DNA of 64,000 nt from Poecilobothrus nobilitatus (taxonomy: Eukaryota; Arthropoda; Insecta; Diptera; Dolichopodidae): NCBI GenBank assembly GCA_947095535.1, contig OX352774.1, positions 1,612,001-1,676,000 on the forward strand, given 5' to 3'. A program made the position numbers and the translations under genes. Shown here in pieces: positions 36,956 to 48,850 of the stretch; the first letter of the stretch is position 1; each line of letters opens with the position of its first letter. Below the pieces are notes generated by a model. It was not told the origin of the DNA. It worked only from the letters and a program-made list of their open reading frames with translations, and did no database searches.

Positions 36956-37843
36956 GCGTAGCGTTAAAAAATTTTGTTATGACTTCATCAGATGGTATGG
37001 TACTCGACTTTGAAATACACCAAGGAACATCAACACCTCTGCGGGAAAAAGATTTGGGTTTGGGAGCTGCAGTAATATTACATTTAAGCAAAACTATTCC
37101 CAAAAATAGTAGTATTTATTTTGACAGATATTTCACCGGTTTACCACTTATGGAAAAACTTAACGACATGGAGCTTTATGGAACTGGAACAATACAAGCG
37201 AATAGAATTAAAAATGTGCAATTTCCAAAAGACAAAGATATGAAGCGGGGAGAAGCTGTACAGCTTGTAAGAAGCGATGACAAAATAAGTTTAGTTAAAT
37301 GGAAAGATACCAAACGCGTTCTAATGGTGTCCACGGTTTTTCGAAAAAATCCTGAACAACAAGTAAAACGATGGGATAAAATTCAACAAAAAATATATTT
37401 ATGTTAACTGTCCAGATAACAGGTATATGGGCGGAGTAGATATATGTGACCAGATGATTGAGTACTACCGAACATGGATTAAATCAAGAAAATGGACCTT
37501 AAAAGTTTCTCTACATTTTCTAGATCTAGCTGCAGTCAACGCTTGGATGGTATACCGTTGGGACTGCAAAAGTCTAAATATACAAAAAAGAAATATAAAA
37601 TCTTTTTTTAACTTTCGGCTAGATATAGCTGAAGTACTTCTCGCCTCAACAATTAAACGCTCCAGAGAAAATGATTCCTGTGACGAAATGTTGGAAAATC
37701 CAAACACAAGTTCCGCAAGTTATGCAGCACATCTGTTTCATAGCAAACGATTAGATGGTTTGGAACACTGGCCAGTTGCTGATAAATTAAAAAATGCCAG
37801 AATGTGTAGAGCATCGCAATGTCAAAAGCGTACAATTCCATAA
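36955..37843 (+). pseudogene. piggyBac-type transposase, C-terminal half
   Basis: The frame opens with NKPRSVKNFV, which corresponds to the KPxkWG box, and continues with MVLDFEIHQGTS, LGLGAAVILHLS and SSIYFDRYFTGLPLM. The Asp in FDRYF is the second catalytic Asp of the DDD transposase. A single frameshift near 37405 leads into RYMGGVDICDQM (third Asp region), KWTLKVSLHFLDLAAVNAW and a C-terminal CRASQCQKR Cys-rich end. The first catalytic Asp and the N-terminus are missing, so it cannot act. Terminal repeats were not found, and TTAA flanks cannot be judged without both ends. Confidence 0.8.
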
Positions 37844-38782
37844 AATTTTGTTTATGAAACTTTACAAAAATGTAACTTTTGTGATTTTTTTTAATGTACA
37901 TACTTTATTCATATTTAGAAGATAAGATTTAAATACTTTTACTGACACGAAGGCTGAAATAATTTATTTACGACAACTGTATTATTTAATTTTAAAAGAA
38001 AATGCTATTGAAAAAAACATTAAAATGTTATATTGTGATTCTAGGGCATAAAATGCCTTAATTTAGTTTTAAGTTGTATTACTTACAAGTCTGTTCTCTG
38101 TTTTTTATAGAATAAGTTTTTCAAAATATTTTTATTTTTTGACGAAAAATGTTTATTTTCATTTTTATTTTATTTCTTTATATTATTTTTTTCAATTTGA
38201 ATTAATTTATATTAAAATACCAGAAGGATATTTATTTAAATACAAATTGAGTTTAAAAAAACTGAATAAAAAATTACATAAAGTCATATTTGTTTTATTT
38301 CAATGAAGTCCATTTACTGCTAAACGGCTAGTCGCAGGACTGCGAAATTTTAGATTTAAGTTTTCTAGCCTATATAAAAACAATGTCCGAAATTTCATTC
38401 CAATCCGATAAAGGAAAAATTTTGGAACTTAAAGGGCTATATTTATTCGACTAATTCTGATTTGAAAACCAATTTTTTTGAATTATGATGACACTAATGG
38501 ACCGAAATACAAAATTGTGTCTAACTTTTCCCTAAAATTTCAAATTTAGCTTTTTTTATGTTTTCATCAAATTTTCCATTCTTTGAATTCTTTCTTTTAA
38601 TTTAAATATACAATTTTTAATTAAAAAGATTAACTCAACCAATAAGAACTTTATACCGATTACTGGTTTTGATAAATGATAACTGAACAGTTAGTTTAAT
38701 CATTTTAATATTGTATTTAACATTATTGACTAAATTTTCTGACTTTTACGATTGCAATGTACATATGAGCAAAAGTACATAT
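37844..38782. other. Intergenic between piggyBac remnant and tandem transposon
   Basis: A CTAGGGCATAAAATGCCTTA stretch near 38041 might be a piggyBac end remnant, but this is weak. No gene is seen. Confidence 0.3.
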
Positions 38783-41700
38783 CTCAGACATTTGTCAATA
38801 AGTAAATAACTGCATTTTTGGTCAAATTTACTTTTTTATGAAAATCAATCTAATAATGCGTAATCTACCGATTGACAAAAAAAAATTTTCAAAAAATACT
38901 ATTATTAACAAAATAATTTTGCAAATAACTAAATAAGTATACGTAAATGTAATATTAAAAGTGAGTAAAAATCTGTAACTTCACTTATTGATTTAAAATA
39001 TTTTTAGTTAAATGACAAAAATTATATAAGTTTAGTTATAATCTTTTTAACTTTTTTTTTCTGTACTCTGGAATAAATGTCGTAAACAAAATAAGTTGAG
39101 TTATTTATTTTTGAACTCAGGTAAAACATCCGTTAAGCCAAGTTAAATACTTATACACAAAAAATAATTAGAGTTATTGGGTTATTCCAATTTACGATAT
39201 GATACCGGATGCAATTTATTGTAAACAAAATAAGTTGAGTTATTTAGTTTTCAACACAGGCAAAAAATGCGTTAAACGATGATAAATACTTAGATACTGA
39301 AAATAATTACAGTTATTTAGTTCTTCCGATTTATTTTTGTACAGTTGTTAAAACTTATTTAGTTATATTGTCGCCTGAACAGTTATTAGAAAGTATTTGA
39401 GTAAATAACAGCGGAAAGGAAATATTTTAAAATAACTATTAAATTTGATACTACAAAACAAAAATATGGATACACAACTTTTAAGAGAAGTTTTCGGAAG
39501 TGATTATGAAGAAGAATATTGTGAGATTGTTGAAAATAGCATTCCTACTTTCGAGATTGAAGATACTGGTAATAACTTTTAAGATGTTTAAATAAGTATT
39601 GTATTTTTAATTTGAAACTTTTTTTAGAAAACTTCTTAGAAAGTAGTGAGAAAAAAAGCACAACCAACAGTAAAATTTCTTTATGTCACATAAAACGAGA
39701 ACGAAAAGAAAAACAAGTTTTACACGATTCACCAAGTATTAAACCAAAAATTATTTATGTTTATAAATACTAAACGTTAATCTTCATTTTAGAAATACCT
39801 TGTAGCAGAAAAAAATTGGAGAGTGAAAACTTGGAAGCTCAGGAATTGATGGATACAGAGATATTATATTATAGAGAACAGACTTTACAAGAAAATGCAC
39901 ATAGTGAACCAGATATGCTACATGAAATTCCTTATAATCAAAATTTTCTAGCTTGTGGTCAAGAACTAATGGATACACAAACATTATATGGAGAAAAAAA
40001 TGTAGATAGAAATGTGCCCAGCGAACCAGATAAAATTCCTTGTGCCCAAGAACTAATGGATAGTGATAAAGAAAACCTAGAACCTAACAGCATTTTTCCA
40101 GCTGTAATTGAAACACAATCTACAAAAACATTTAGAAAAAGGGCAGAACAGTTAAAAAATTTAAAAAACAATGGCAAAGCTTATTCTTCATTAAAATCAG
40201 GTAAAACACACTCAGCAAAAAAAACTGTACCACTTAAAAAGTGTAGACTACAATGTTATAAAAAATTAGATTATGAACAACAACAAAATTTATTTGAAGA
40301 ATATTGGAAATTGGGAAACTACATTCTTAGACAAGGATACATGAACAAGCTTATCACAATTGAAATGAAACAAAGACAAACCAATTTAAAAAATCCTATT
40401 AAGTTCAGAAATTATACTCTTGTATATAAAATACCAATTGGATTAGAATATATGCAGGTTTGCAAGACCTGTTTTCTCAATATTTTTGGAGAAACTCCTG
40501 GATTTATTTATCAAATAACCAAAAAGCAAGAAAACAAAACAATTATGAAGGACTGTAGAGGATCAGGCAAAAAAGCCAATAAACTATCGGCAAAGCAAGT
40601 GGATGAAATTAACGAGCATATTAAATCGTTCCCACAATATTTATCACACTATGGCCGTAGTGCTTCTTCAAAAAAGTATTTAAACCCGGGTCTAAACATA
40701 TCTAAAATGTATCAGCTTTATAAAGAAAAATACACAAAGCATGTTAGTATTACAAAATACACTGAACTTTTTAGAAAACATAATTTAAAATTTAAGAGAC
40801 CGCAAATTGATACATGTCATAAATGCGATGTATTTCAAATGAAATTACGGTTCGAAAAAGATGAAGAAAAAAAAAAGGATATTTTAAAAGAACAAGAACA
40901 ACATCACAATTATGCGCAAATGGCATATAACTCTAAACGCCAAGAAAAATTGGATCCAGAAAAAACTGTATTGTGTTTAGATTTGCAGCAGGTTCTTCCT
41001 ACACCATTTTTACAAACATCTCTTGCATATTACAAACGTAGTCTTTCTACTTTTAATTTAACAATAAAAAATTGCTCAAATAATAAAACCACATGTTTTA
41101 TTTGGGATGAAAGTGTAAGTGGCAGAGGAGCAAATCAAATCGCATCCTGTATTTTTAAATATTTTGATATGTATGAAAGCAGCCTTAAAAGCCATGTCGT
41201 AATATATTCCGATACATGTCCAGGACAAAATCGGAATTCAATTGTCTGGGCAATGTTTCAAGCTTTATTTTATTCAAAAGAATTAAACGGTAAAATTATA
41301 GAGCATAAGTTTCTAGAGCCTGGCCATACACATTTAGAATGTGATAATGACCATGCAGTGATTGAATAGGCTAATAAAATAGTTCTGGAATATGGCATCC
41401 TCATGATTACAAGCAACTAATTCGTTCTTGTAAAAAGAAAAATCCGTTTATTGTTAAAGATATGTTAACAGAAGACTTTTTAAATTTTTCAAATTTATTT
41501 AAAACATATTTTAAAAGAACAAAAATTAATTCTCTTAAGGAACCAGTACAATGGAATCAAATAAGAATTATTAAATATCAAAAGGAAGATTTTGGAAAGT
41601 TAACATATAAAACTGATTACGCAGAAAATTTTAAAACGGCAAATATGTTAAAGAAAAAAAATATGGAAGCACCACAACAAGCACCACGACTACAATTACT

Positions 41701-42479
41701 GAATCAAGGATTATTACCCATTACTAAAGAAAAAAAGAAAGATATAATGGGTATGTTAAGCCTAATTCCTCCGATATTTCATTAATTTTATCGGGAACTT
41801 AAAGAATCAGAAAGTGCAGAAGATACATTATATGATTATAGTTCAGATAGCCCAGATGACGATATTTTATAATAAATTTTTTTTTTTGATATTATAATTA
41901 TGTGAAACTACTTTTTAATAATATTATTCTTTAATAATATTTTTTTTTTTATTAATTTAATATTTAATAACTTAATATTCTTAATTTCACACATTATTTT
42001 TTAAAATAAATTCATTTTATGTACATTATTACAACACGTTTTTTTTTTTGTTATTATACCTACATATTTTATTCGTAGAAATTTGTAGTTTTTCAGAATT
42101 TTATTATTTTTTGTTTTGTATATAACATAATAACTAAACTTATATCGTTTTTCCTATTTCATATTTTCAATGCGAAAAAAGAAACTAAAATTGTCAACAA
42201 GTATATAAGTGGAGTTAATTACTTTTTCTCATTTACATTCAATCTGATCAAAAAAATATCTTTTCCTTTTTATTATCTATCATAATGCTGTTTATTAAAA
42301 ATATATTATTTCTTTTTTAAACTCAATAATTATTATCTTTTTAATAACTAAAAACAAAAATATTATTACAATATCAATAAAATAATAGAAAAATTAAGAA
42401 AAATTAGAAAAAAACACAAAAGTAGCTTTTTCTCAATATACCAAAAATGCAGTTATTTACTTATTGACAAATGCCTGAG
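38783..42479 (+). mobile_element. DNA transposon, tandem copy 1 (3697 bp)
   Basis: The ends are 40-bp inverted repeats (38783-38822 and 42440-42479) that start CTCAGACATTTGTCAATAAG on the left and differ at one base (CTCAGG) on the right. ATAT borders the element on both sides (38779-38782, 42480-42483), which could be a target duplication or part of the repeat. Inside the left end are two imperfect ~139-bp direct repeats (GTAAACAAAATAAGTTGAGT at 39082 and 39221) and many AGTTATTTA-like boxes, as in subterminal transposase-binding regions. One gene fills the middle. It does not match Tc1, hAT, piggyBac, P, Harbinger or CACTA ends that I know. Confidence 0.85.
39466..41872 (+). pseudogene. Putative DDE transposase gene of tandem copy 1 (three exons, three lesions)
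   Basis: Exon 1 is 39466-39568, exon 2 39628-39735, exon 3 from 39793. The introns are 59 and 57 nt with GT-AG ends and a TACTAAAC branch site in the second. The true start is ATG at 39466; the long frame in exon 3 has no ATG at its head. The exons encode 595 residues to a TAG at 41367. Residues around 85-155 hold three QELMD repeats and a basic stretch follows. VCKTCFLNIFGE and CHKCDVF give Cys pairs. D467 (VLCLDLQQV), D544 (YSDTCPGQNRN) and E586 (GHTHLECDND) form a D-D-E-like triad. After the stop a frameshift continues with GIWHPHDYKQLIR to 41785. A second stop then precedes an acidic tail ending SPDDDIL at 41872. I recall this protein type as an uncharacterised family frequent in insects (I believe DUF7869); transposase function is inferred. 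Confidence 0.7.
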
Positions 42480-42491
42480 ATATTTACATAT
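42480..42491. other. 12-bp spacer between the tandem transposons
   Basis: The sequence is ATATTTACATAT. It gives both elements an ATAT neighbour and shares TACATAT with the left flank of copy 1. Confidence 0.9.
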
Positions 42492-45400
42492 CTCAGACAT
42501 TTGTCAATAAGTAAATAACTGCATTTTTGGTCAAATTTACTTTTTTATGAAAATCAATCTAATAATGCGTAATCTACCGATTGACAAAAAAAAATTTTCA
42601 AAAAATACTATTATTAACAAAATAATTTTGCAAATAACTAAATAAGTATACGTAAATGTAATATTAAAAGTGAGTAAAAATCTGTAACTTCACTTATTGA
42701 TTTAAAATATTTTTAGTTAAATGACAAAAATTATATAAGTTTAGTTATAATCTTTTTAACTTTTTTTTTCTGTACTCTGGAATAAATGTCGTAAACAAAA
42801 TAAGTTGAGTTATTTATTTTTGAACTCAGGTAAAACATCCGTTAAGCCAAGTTAAATACTTATACACAAAAAATAATTAGAGTTATTGGGTTATTCCAAT
42901 TTACGATATGATACCGGATGCAATTTATTGTAAACAAAATAAGTTGAGTTATTTAGTTTTCAACACAGGCAAAAAATGCGTTAAACGATGATAAATACTT
43001 AGATACTGAAAATAATTACAGTTATTTAGTTCTTCCGATTTATTTTTGTACAGTTGTTAAAACTTATTTAGTTATATTGTCGCCTGAACAGTTATTAGAA
43101 AGTATTTGAGTAAATAACAGCGGAAAGGAAATATTTTAAAATAACTATTAAATTTGATACTACAAAACAAAAATATGGATACACAACTTTTAAGAGAAGT
43201 TTTCGGAAGTGATTATGAAGAAGAATATTGTGAGATTGTTGAAAATAGCATTCCTACTTTCGAGATTGAAGATACTGGTAATAACTTTTAAGATGTTTAA
43301 ATAAGTATTGTATTTTTAATTTGAAACTTTTTTTAGAAAACTTCTTAGAAAGTAGTGAGAAAAAAAGCACAACCAACAGTAAAATTTCTTTATGTCACAT
43401 AAAACGAGAACGAAAAGAAAAACAAGTTTTACACGATTCACCAAGTATTAAACCAAAAATTATTTATGTTTATGAATACTAAACGTTAATCTTCATTTTA
43501 GAAATACCTTGTAGCAGAAAAAAATTGGAGAGTGAAAACTTGGAAGCTCAGGAATTGATGGATACAGAGATATTATATTATAGAGAACAGACTTTACAAG
43601 AAAATGCACATAGTGAACCAGATATGCTACATGAAATTCCTTATAATCAAAATTTTCTAGCTTGTGGTCAAGAACTAATGGATACACAAACATTATATGG
43701 AGAAAAAAATGTAGATAGAAATGTGCCCAGCGAACCAGATAAAATTCCTTGTGCCCAAGAACTAATGGATAGTGATAAAGAAAACCTAGAACCTAACAGC
43801 ATTTTTCCAGCTGTAATTGAAACACAATCTACAAAAACATTTAGAAAAAGGGCAGAACAGTTAAAAAATTTAAAAAACAATGGCAAAGCTTATTCTTCAT
43901 TAAAATCAGGTAAAACACACTCAGCAAAAAAAACTGTACCACTTAAAAAGTGTAGACTACAATGTTATAAAAAATTAGATTATGAACAACAACAAAATTT
44001 ATTTGAAGAATATTGGAAATTGGGAAACTACATTCTTAGACAAGGATACATGAACAAGCTTATCACAATTGAAATGAAACAAAGACAAACCAATTTAAAA
44101 AATCCTATTAAGTTCAGAAATTATACTCTTGTATATAAAATACCAATTGGATTAGAATATATGCAGGTTTGCAAGACCTGTTTTCTCAATATTTTTGGAG
44201 AAACTCCTGGATTTATTTATCAAATAACCAAAAAGCAAGAAAACAAAACAATTATGAAGGACTGTAGAGGATCAGGCAAAAAAGCCAATAAACTATCGGC
44301 AAAGCAAGTGGATGAAATTAACGAGCATATTAAATCGTTCCCACAATATTTATCACACTATGGCCGTAGTGCTTCTTCAAAAAAGTATTTAAACCCGGGT
44401 CTAAACATATCTAAAATGTATCAGCTTTATAAAGAAAAATACACAAAGCATGTTAGTATTACAAAATACACTGAACTTTTTAGAAAACATAATTTAAAAT
44501 TTAAGAGACCGCAAATTGATACATGTCATAAATGCGATGTATTTCAAATGAAATTACGGTTCGAAAAAGATGAAGAAAAAAAAAAGGATATTTTAAAAGA
44601 ACAAGAACAACATCACAATTATGCGCAAATGGCATATAACTCTAAACGCCAAGAAAAATTGGATCCAGAAAAAACTGTATTGTGTTTAGATTTGCAGCAG
44701 GTTCTTCCTACACCATTTTTACAAACATCTCTTGCATATTACAAACGTAGTCTTTCTACTTTTAATTTAACAATAAAAAATTGCTCAAATAATAAAACCA
44801 CATGTTTTATTTGGGATGAAAGTGTAAGTGGCAGAGGAGCAAATCAAATCGCATCCTGTATTTTTAAATATTTTGATATGTATGAAAGCAGCCTTAAAAG
44901 CCATGTCGTAATATATTCCGATACATGTCCAGGACAAAATCGGAATTCAATTGTCTGGGCAATGTTTCAAGCTTTATTTTATTCAAAAGAATTAAACGGT
45001 AAAATTATAGAGCATAAGTTTCTAGAGCCTGGCCATACACATTTAGAATGTGATAATGACCATGCAGTGATTGAATAGGCTAATAAAATAGTTCTGGAAT
45101 ATGGCATCCTCATGATTACAAGCAACTAATTCGTTCTTGTAAAAAGAAAAATCCGTTTATTGTTAAAGATATGTTAACAGAAGACTTTTTAAATTTTTCA
45201 AATTTATTTAAAACATATTTTAAAAGAACAAAAATTAATTCTCTTAAGGAACCAGTACAATGGAATCAAATAAGAATTATTAAATATCAAAAGGAAGATT
45301 TTGGAAAGTTAACATATAAAACTGATTACGCAGAAAATTTTAAAACGGCAAATATGTTAAAGAAAAAAAATATGGAAGCACCACAACAAGCACCACGACT

Positions 45401-46189
45401 ACAATTACTGAATCAAGGATTATTATCCATTACTAAAGAAAAAAAGAAAGATATAATGGGTATGTTAAGCCTAATTCCTCCGATATTTCATTAATTTTAT
45501 CGGGAACTTAAAGAATCAGAAAGTGCAGAAGATACATTATATGATTATAGTTCAGATAGCCCAGATGACGATATTTTATAATAAATTTTTTTTTTTGATA
45601 TTATAATTATGTGAAACTACTTTTTAATAATATTATTCTTTAATAATATTTTTTTTTTTATTAATTTAATATTTAATAACTTAATATTCTTAATTTCACA
45701 CATTATTTTTTAAAATAAATTCATTTTATGTACATTATTATAACACGTTTTTTTTTTTTGTTATTATACCTACATATTTTATTCGTAGAAATTTGTAGTT
45801 TTTCAGAATTTTATTATTTTTTGTTTTGTATATAACATAATAACTAAACTTATATCGTTTTTCCTATTTCATATTTTCAATGCGAAAAAAGAAAATAAAA
45901 TTGTCAACAAGTATATAAGTGGAGTTAATTACTTTTTCTCATTTACATTCAATCTGATCAAAAAAATATCTTTTCCTTTTTATTATCTATCATAATGCTG
46001 TTTATTAAAAATATATTATTTCTTTTTTAAACTCAATAATTATTATCTTTTTAATAACTAAAAACAAAAATAATATTACAATATCAATAAAATAATAGAA
46101 AAATTAAGAAAAATTAGAAAAAAACACAAAAGTAGCTTTTTCTCAATATACCAAAAATGCAGTTATTTACTTATTGACAAATGCCTGAG
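42492..46189 (+). mobile_element. DNA transposon, tandem copy 2 (3698 bp)
   Basis: It is collinear with copy 1 at a constant offset of 3709 bp up to a one-base T-run difference. Inverted repeats are at 42492-42531 and 46150-46189. By eye I count about five substitutions: one in intron 2 (AAA to GAA context near 43474), one changing a Pro codon to Ser near 45426, and three in the 3' non-coding part. Flanks are ACATAT on the left and ATATATAAAT on the right. Confidence 0.85.
43175..45581 (+). pseudogene. Putative DDE transposase gene of tandem copy 2
   Basis: Exons are 43175-43277, 43337-43444 and from 43502. The same TAG (45076), frameshift and late TAA as in copy 1 are present, so the 595-residue product is identical. 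The sole coding difference seen is Pro to Ser in the C-terminal segment (near 45426). The triad residues and Cys pairs are unchanged. The shared defects mean both copies derive from one damaged parent, whether by trans-mobilisation or by duplication. Confidence 0.7.
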
Positions 46190-46322
46190 ATATATAAATC
46201 TCAAGAAATATTAAATGCCTTTAGTGTAAAATATTTATTTTTATACGCAGTTTAGAATTTTAGAAAATGATAGTATGACACATTTTAGAAAATGATAGTT
46301 TTATTGTTTTAACTTTTTAAGT

Positions 46323-47083
46323 ATAAAAACACAGTAAATCAATACAACGATTTACTGTACGATTAATTTCACTAAATCACAATAAAGCTAATGAAAGGAC
46401 GAATATCAACGTTATGGCACCTGTTTTTTTACCAGTACGATATGTGTTTCTTGTATCTAAAGTTTATCACATTAATGTACATATTATATTTTGAGTAATG
46501 ATTATTTTCCTGTTTTGTAAATTCGAAAAATTAAATACATAAGTATATGTATTATTTATTTTCTACAATTTTCGTTAATCGTTATTTTTTCCAAGTAAGT
46601 CAAGTTAAAAAGCAAGTTAAAAATTATAAAAAAAAATTATAAAAGATCGGGTAGAAATAGAAATATAAATCTAGAAAATATAAATATATAAAATTATAAA
46701 ATATAATTTTATATAAAAACACAGTAAATCAATACAACGATTTACTGTACGATTAATTTCACTAAATCACAATAAAGCTAATGAAAGGACGAATATCAAC
46801 GTTATGGCACCTGTTTTTTTACCAGTACGATATGTGTTTCTTGTATCTAAAGTTTATCACATTAATGTACATATTATATTTTGAGTAATGATTATTTTCC
46901 TGTTTTGTAAATTCGAAAAATTAAATACATAAGTATATGTATTATTTATTTTCTACAATTTTCGTTAATCGTTATTTTTTCCAAGTAAGTCAAGTTAAAA
47001 AGCAAGTTAAAAATTATAAAAAAAAATTATAAAAGATCGGGTAGAAATAGAAATATAAATCTAGAAAATATAAATATATAAAA
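46323..47083 (+). repeat. 371-bp direct tandem duplication
   Basis: 46323-46693 and 46713-47083 are identical as far as I can see (period 390 bp). Each starts TAAAAACACAGTAAATCAAT and ends CTAGAAAATATAAATATATA. A 19-bp AT spacer separates them. The unit opens with its own small hairpin (GTAAATC ... GATTTAC). It contains no gene. Confidence 0.9.
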
Positions 47084-47197
47084 TAAATTTAACAGCTGAG
47101 CAAACTAGCCGAAATGTGTATTAGTTACCCAAAAGAAAATACATAAATGAGTATTGTAAATTGTTTAGGTACATATAAAAAATAAAAAAAATATCGT

Positions 47198-47203
47198 TTT
47201 ATT
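47198..47203 (-). promoter_or_regulatory. Poly(A) signal of DOHH
   Basis: AATAAA on the minus strand lies 64 nt after the DOHH stop codon. Confidence 0.6.
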
Positions 47204-47266
47204 CAGTTTATACAAAATCAATCGTCTTTAATAATTATACAAGTGCATAATCGACTTGGTTATAGA

Positions 47267-48277
47267 TTATTTTAAAGCATTAGCATATTGAAAATCTACA
47301 CTATTTTCGTATTCACACATATCCAACGCAACTTCGCAGCTCTCTTTGACAACAACACGTTTATCATTTCTATACTGATTTAAAATCTTTATACATTCTT
47401 CGGTTGCAATGGCACCTAAAGCTTCAGCACATTCATGTCGTACCATTTCATTTTCTTTAACATTTTCAAGATTTGATTTTAAATGTGGTATACAACACTC
47501 CCTTTGAGCTTGTCCTAAAACAAAGGCTACTTCGTGTCGAAAAAGAGCACTTGTATCTTTCAGCCCTTCCGCTAAAATTAATATACTGTTTTCTGTATTT
47601 ATATTCCTCAAGCTAAACATTGCTCTGTATCTATTAAACAAACTTTCATTTTTGTTTAAATAAATTTTTTGAAGTTCATCAACATTATTAGATAGTGCCG
47701 GAGGTGATGGATCAACCGATTTATATTGGTTATCTTCTAAAGTTTGTGAAGTTACAGTTTTCATAAAATGTATACGATCCAACGCAATCTCACAAGTATC
47801 TCGAACTTCTAAGCAATCGTCATTTAGGTATTTTTCCAATATTGGAATCACATCTAATGAGCCAATTGCACCTAAAGCTTCAGCTGAAACCATTTTATAT
47901 CAAATAAACAAACATAATTGCGATTTAAACCCAAAATAAATACCGGCTTCATGCCGAACCATCGGCTCCTGAGAAATATCTTCTAAAACTTTAGTTAAAA
48001 TTGGTATTGCATGGACATTTTGCATCTAAAATTTATAATTAGTAATTACATATAACTTAAATGAAAATATCTCTTATCTTACTTGACCTAGGCAGTAGGC
48101 CAATTCATGTTTTAATAAAGCTGAATTATCTTGGAAACATTCGCTAATACATTCAATAGCACAAGTCCCACCTAGATTTTTCAAAGTAAATAAAGCCCGA
48201 AACCTTTGTTTAAGAGGTAACTTTTTATTATTTAAAATAGTTCCAATTTCTCTAATTTTTTTGTTATCAATATTCAT
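47267..48277 (-). CDS. DOHH: Deoxyhypusine hydroxylase
   Basis: DOHH is the di-iron HEAT-repeat enzyme that hydroxylates deoxyhypusine on eIF5A, completing hypusine in the cytosol. Exon 1 is 48277-48083, exon 2 48025-47944, exon 3 47883-47267. Introns of 57 and 60 nt have GT-AG ends. The product is 297 residues; the human protein is 302. HEAT-type helical repeats occupy the chain in two halves. The four His-Glu pairs that bind iron are all present: [10 protein letters not shown] and [12 protein letters not shown] in the N-terminal half, [10 protein letters not shown] and [12 protein letters not shown] in the C-terminal half. The halves are joined by a linker (about residues 140-160). ATG at 48277 is preferred, because the longer upstream frame ([11 protein letters not shown]) has no homology and lies in the leader. 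No lesion is seen. Confidence 0.95.
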
Positions 48278-48369
48278 TTTGTACTTTATTTGTACATATA
48301 TTTTAGGCAATTTTCATTAATCAAGTAAGGTAATTGAAAAAAAAAAATGTGGTTTGAAATACGTCACTC

Positions 48370-48850
48370 ATATGCCGTGTTTATACCGTAACCGTACCTA
48401 ATTTAACTAGAGCTACCAACGTCAAAACGAGTTTGACAATTGTAGCAACTGTTCTTACCGTACTTAGCCACAAATGTCAAAATAGTAATTTGACAACAAA
48501 ACATTTTGATTTATAGTACATATATTTTGGAAAATTATTTTATTAATAAATAAAAATTATTATTAATGGAAAATTATTAATATTATTAAATAAAAAAATT
48601 ACTTTTAAAGAACTTTTTTAATTTGGATTCCACAGCAAATAAGCAAATTTCAAAAATGACATCTGTAGCACCAAATTTAGCAATAATGTGATGTTTATAC
48701 CGTTGCTACCAATATTTAGTTGAGCTAAATACCTTCAGCTAATTTAGCTAGCTACATAGAGCTAAAAAAAATGTGTTTATACCGTTGCTACAAACGTCAA
48801 ACCATTTAGCTCTAGCTAAATTAGCTATGACATAAACGCGGCAATATTAT
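48370..48850. repeat. MITE-like element with degenerate inverted ends
   Basis: The left end TGCCGTGTTTATACCGTAAC (48371) is mirrored by the right end, whose complement reads TGCCGCGTTTATGTCATAGC. Further pairs include CTAATTTAACTAGAGCT with AGCTCTAGCTAAATTAG. A related phrase, GTTTATACCGTTGCTAC, occurs twice inside (48691, 48775). The element lies just upstream of DOHH, within about 100 bp of its start codon, so it may contribute to or disturb the promoter. Confidence 0.55.

Noticed and set aside
39784..40177. Minus-strand frames opposite the transposase exon 3
   Set aside because: They occur identically in both tandem copies and are antisense shadows.
48278..48310. Upstream start for DOHH ([11 protein letters not shown])
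   Set aside because: The extra residues have no family match, while the ATG at 48277 gives the expected length and N-terminus.
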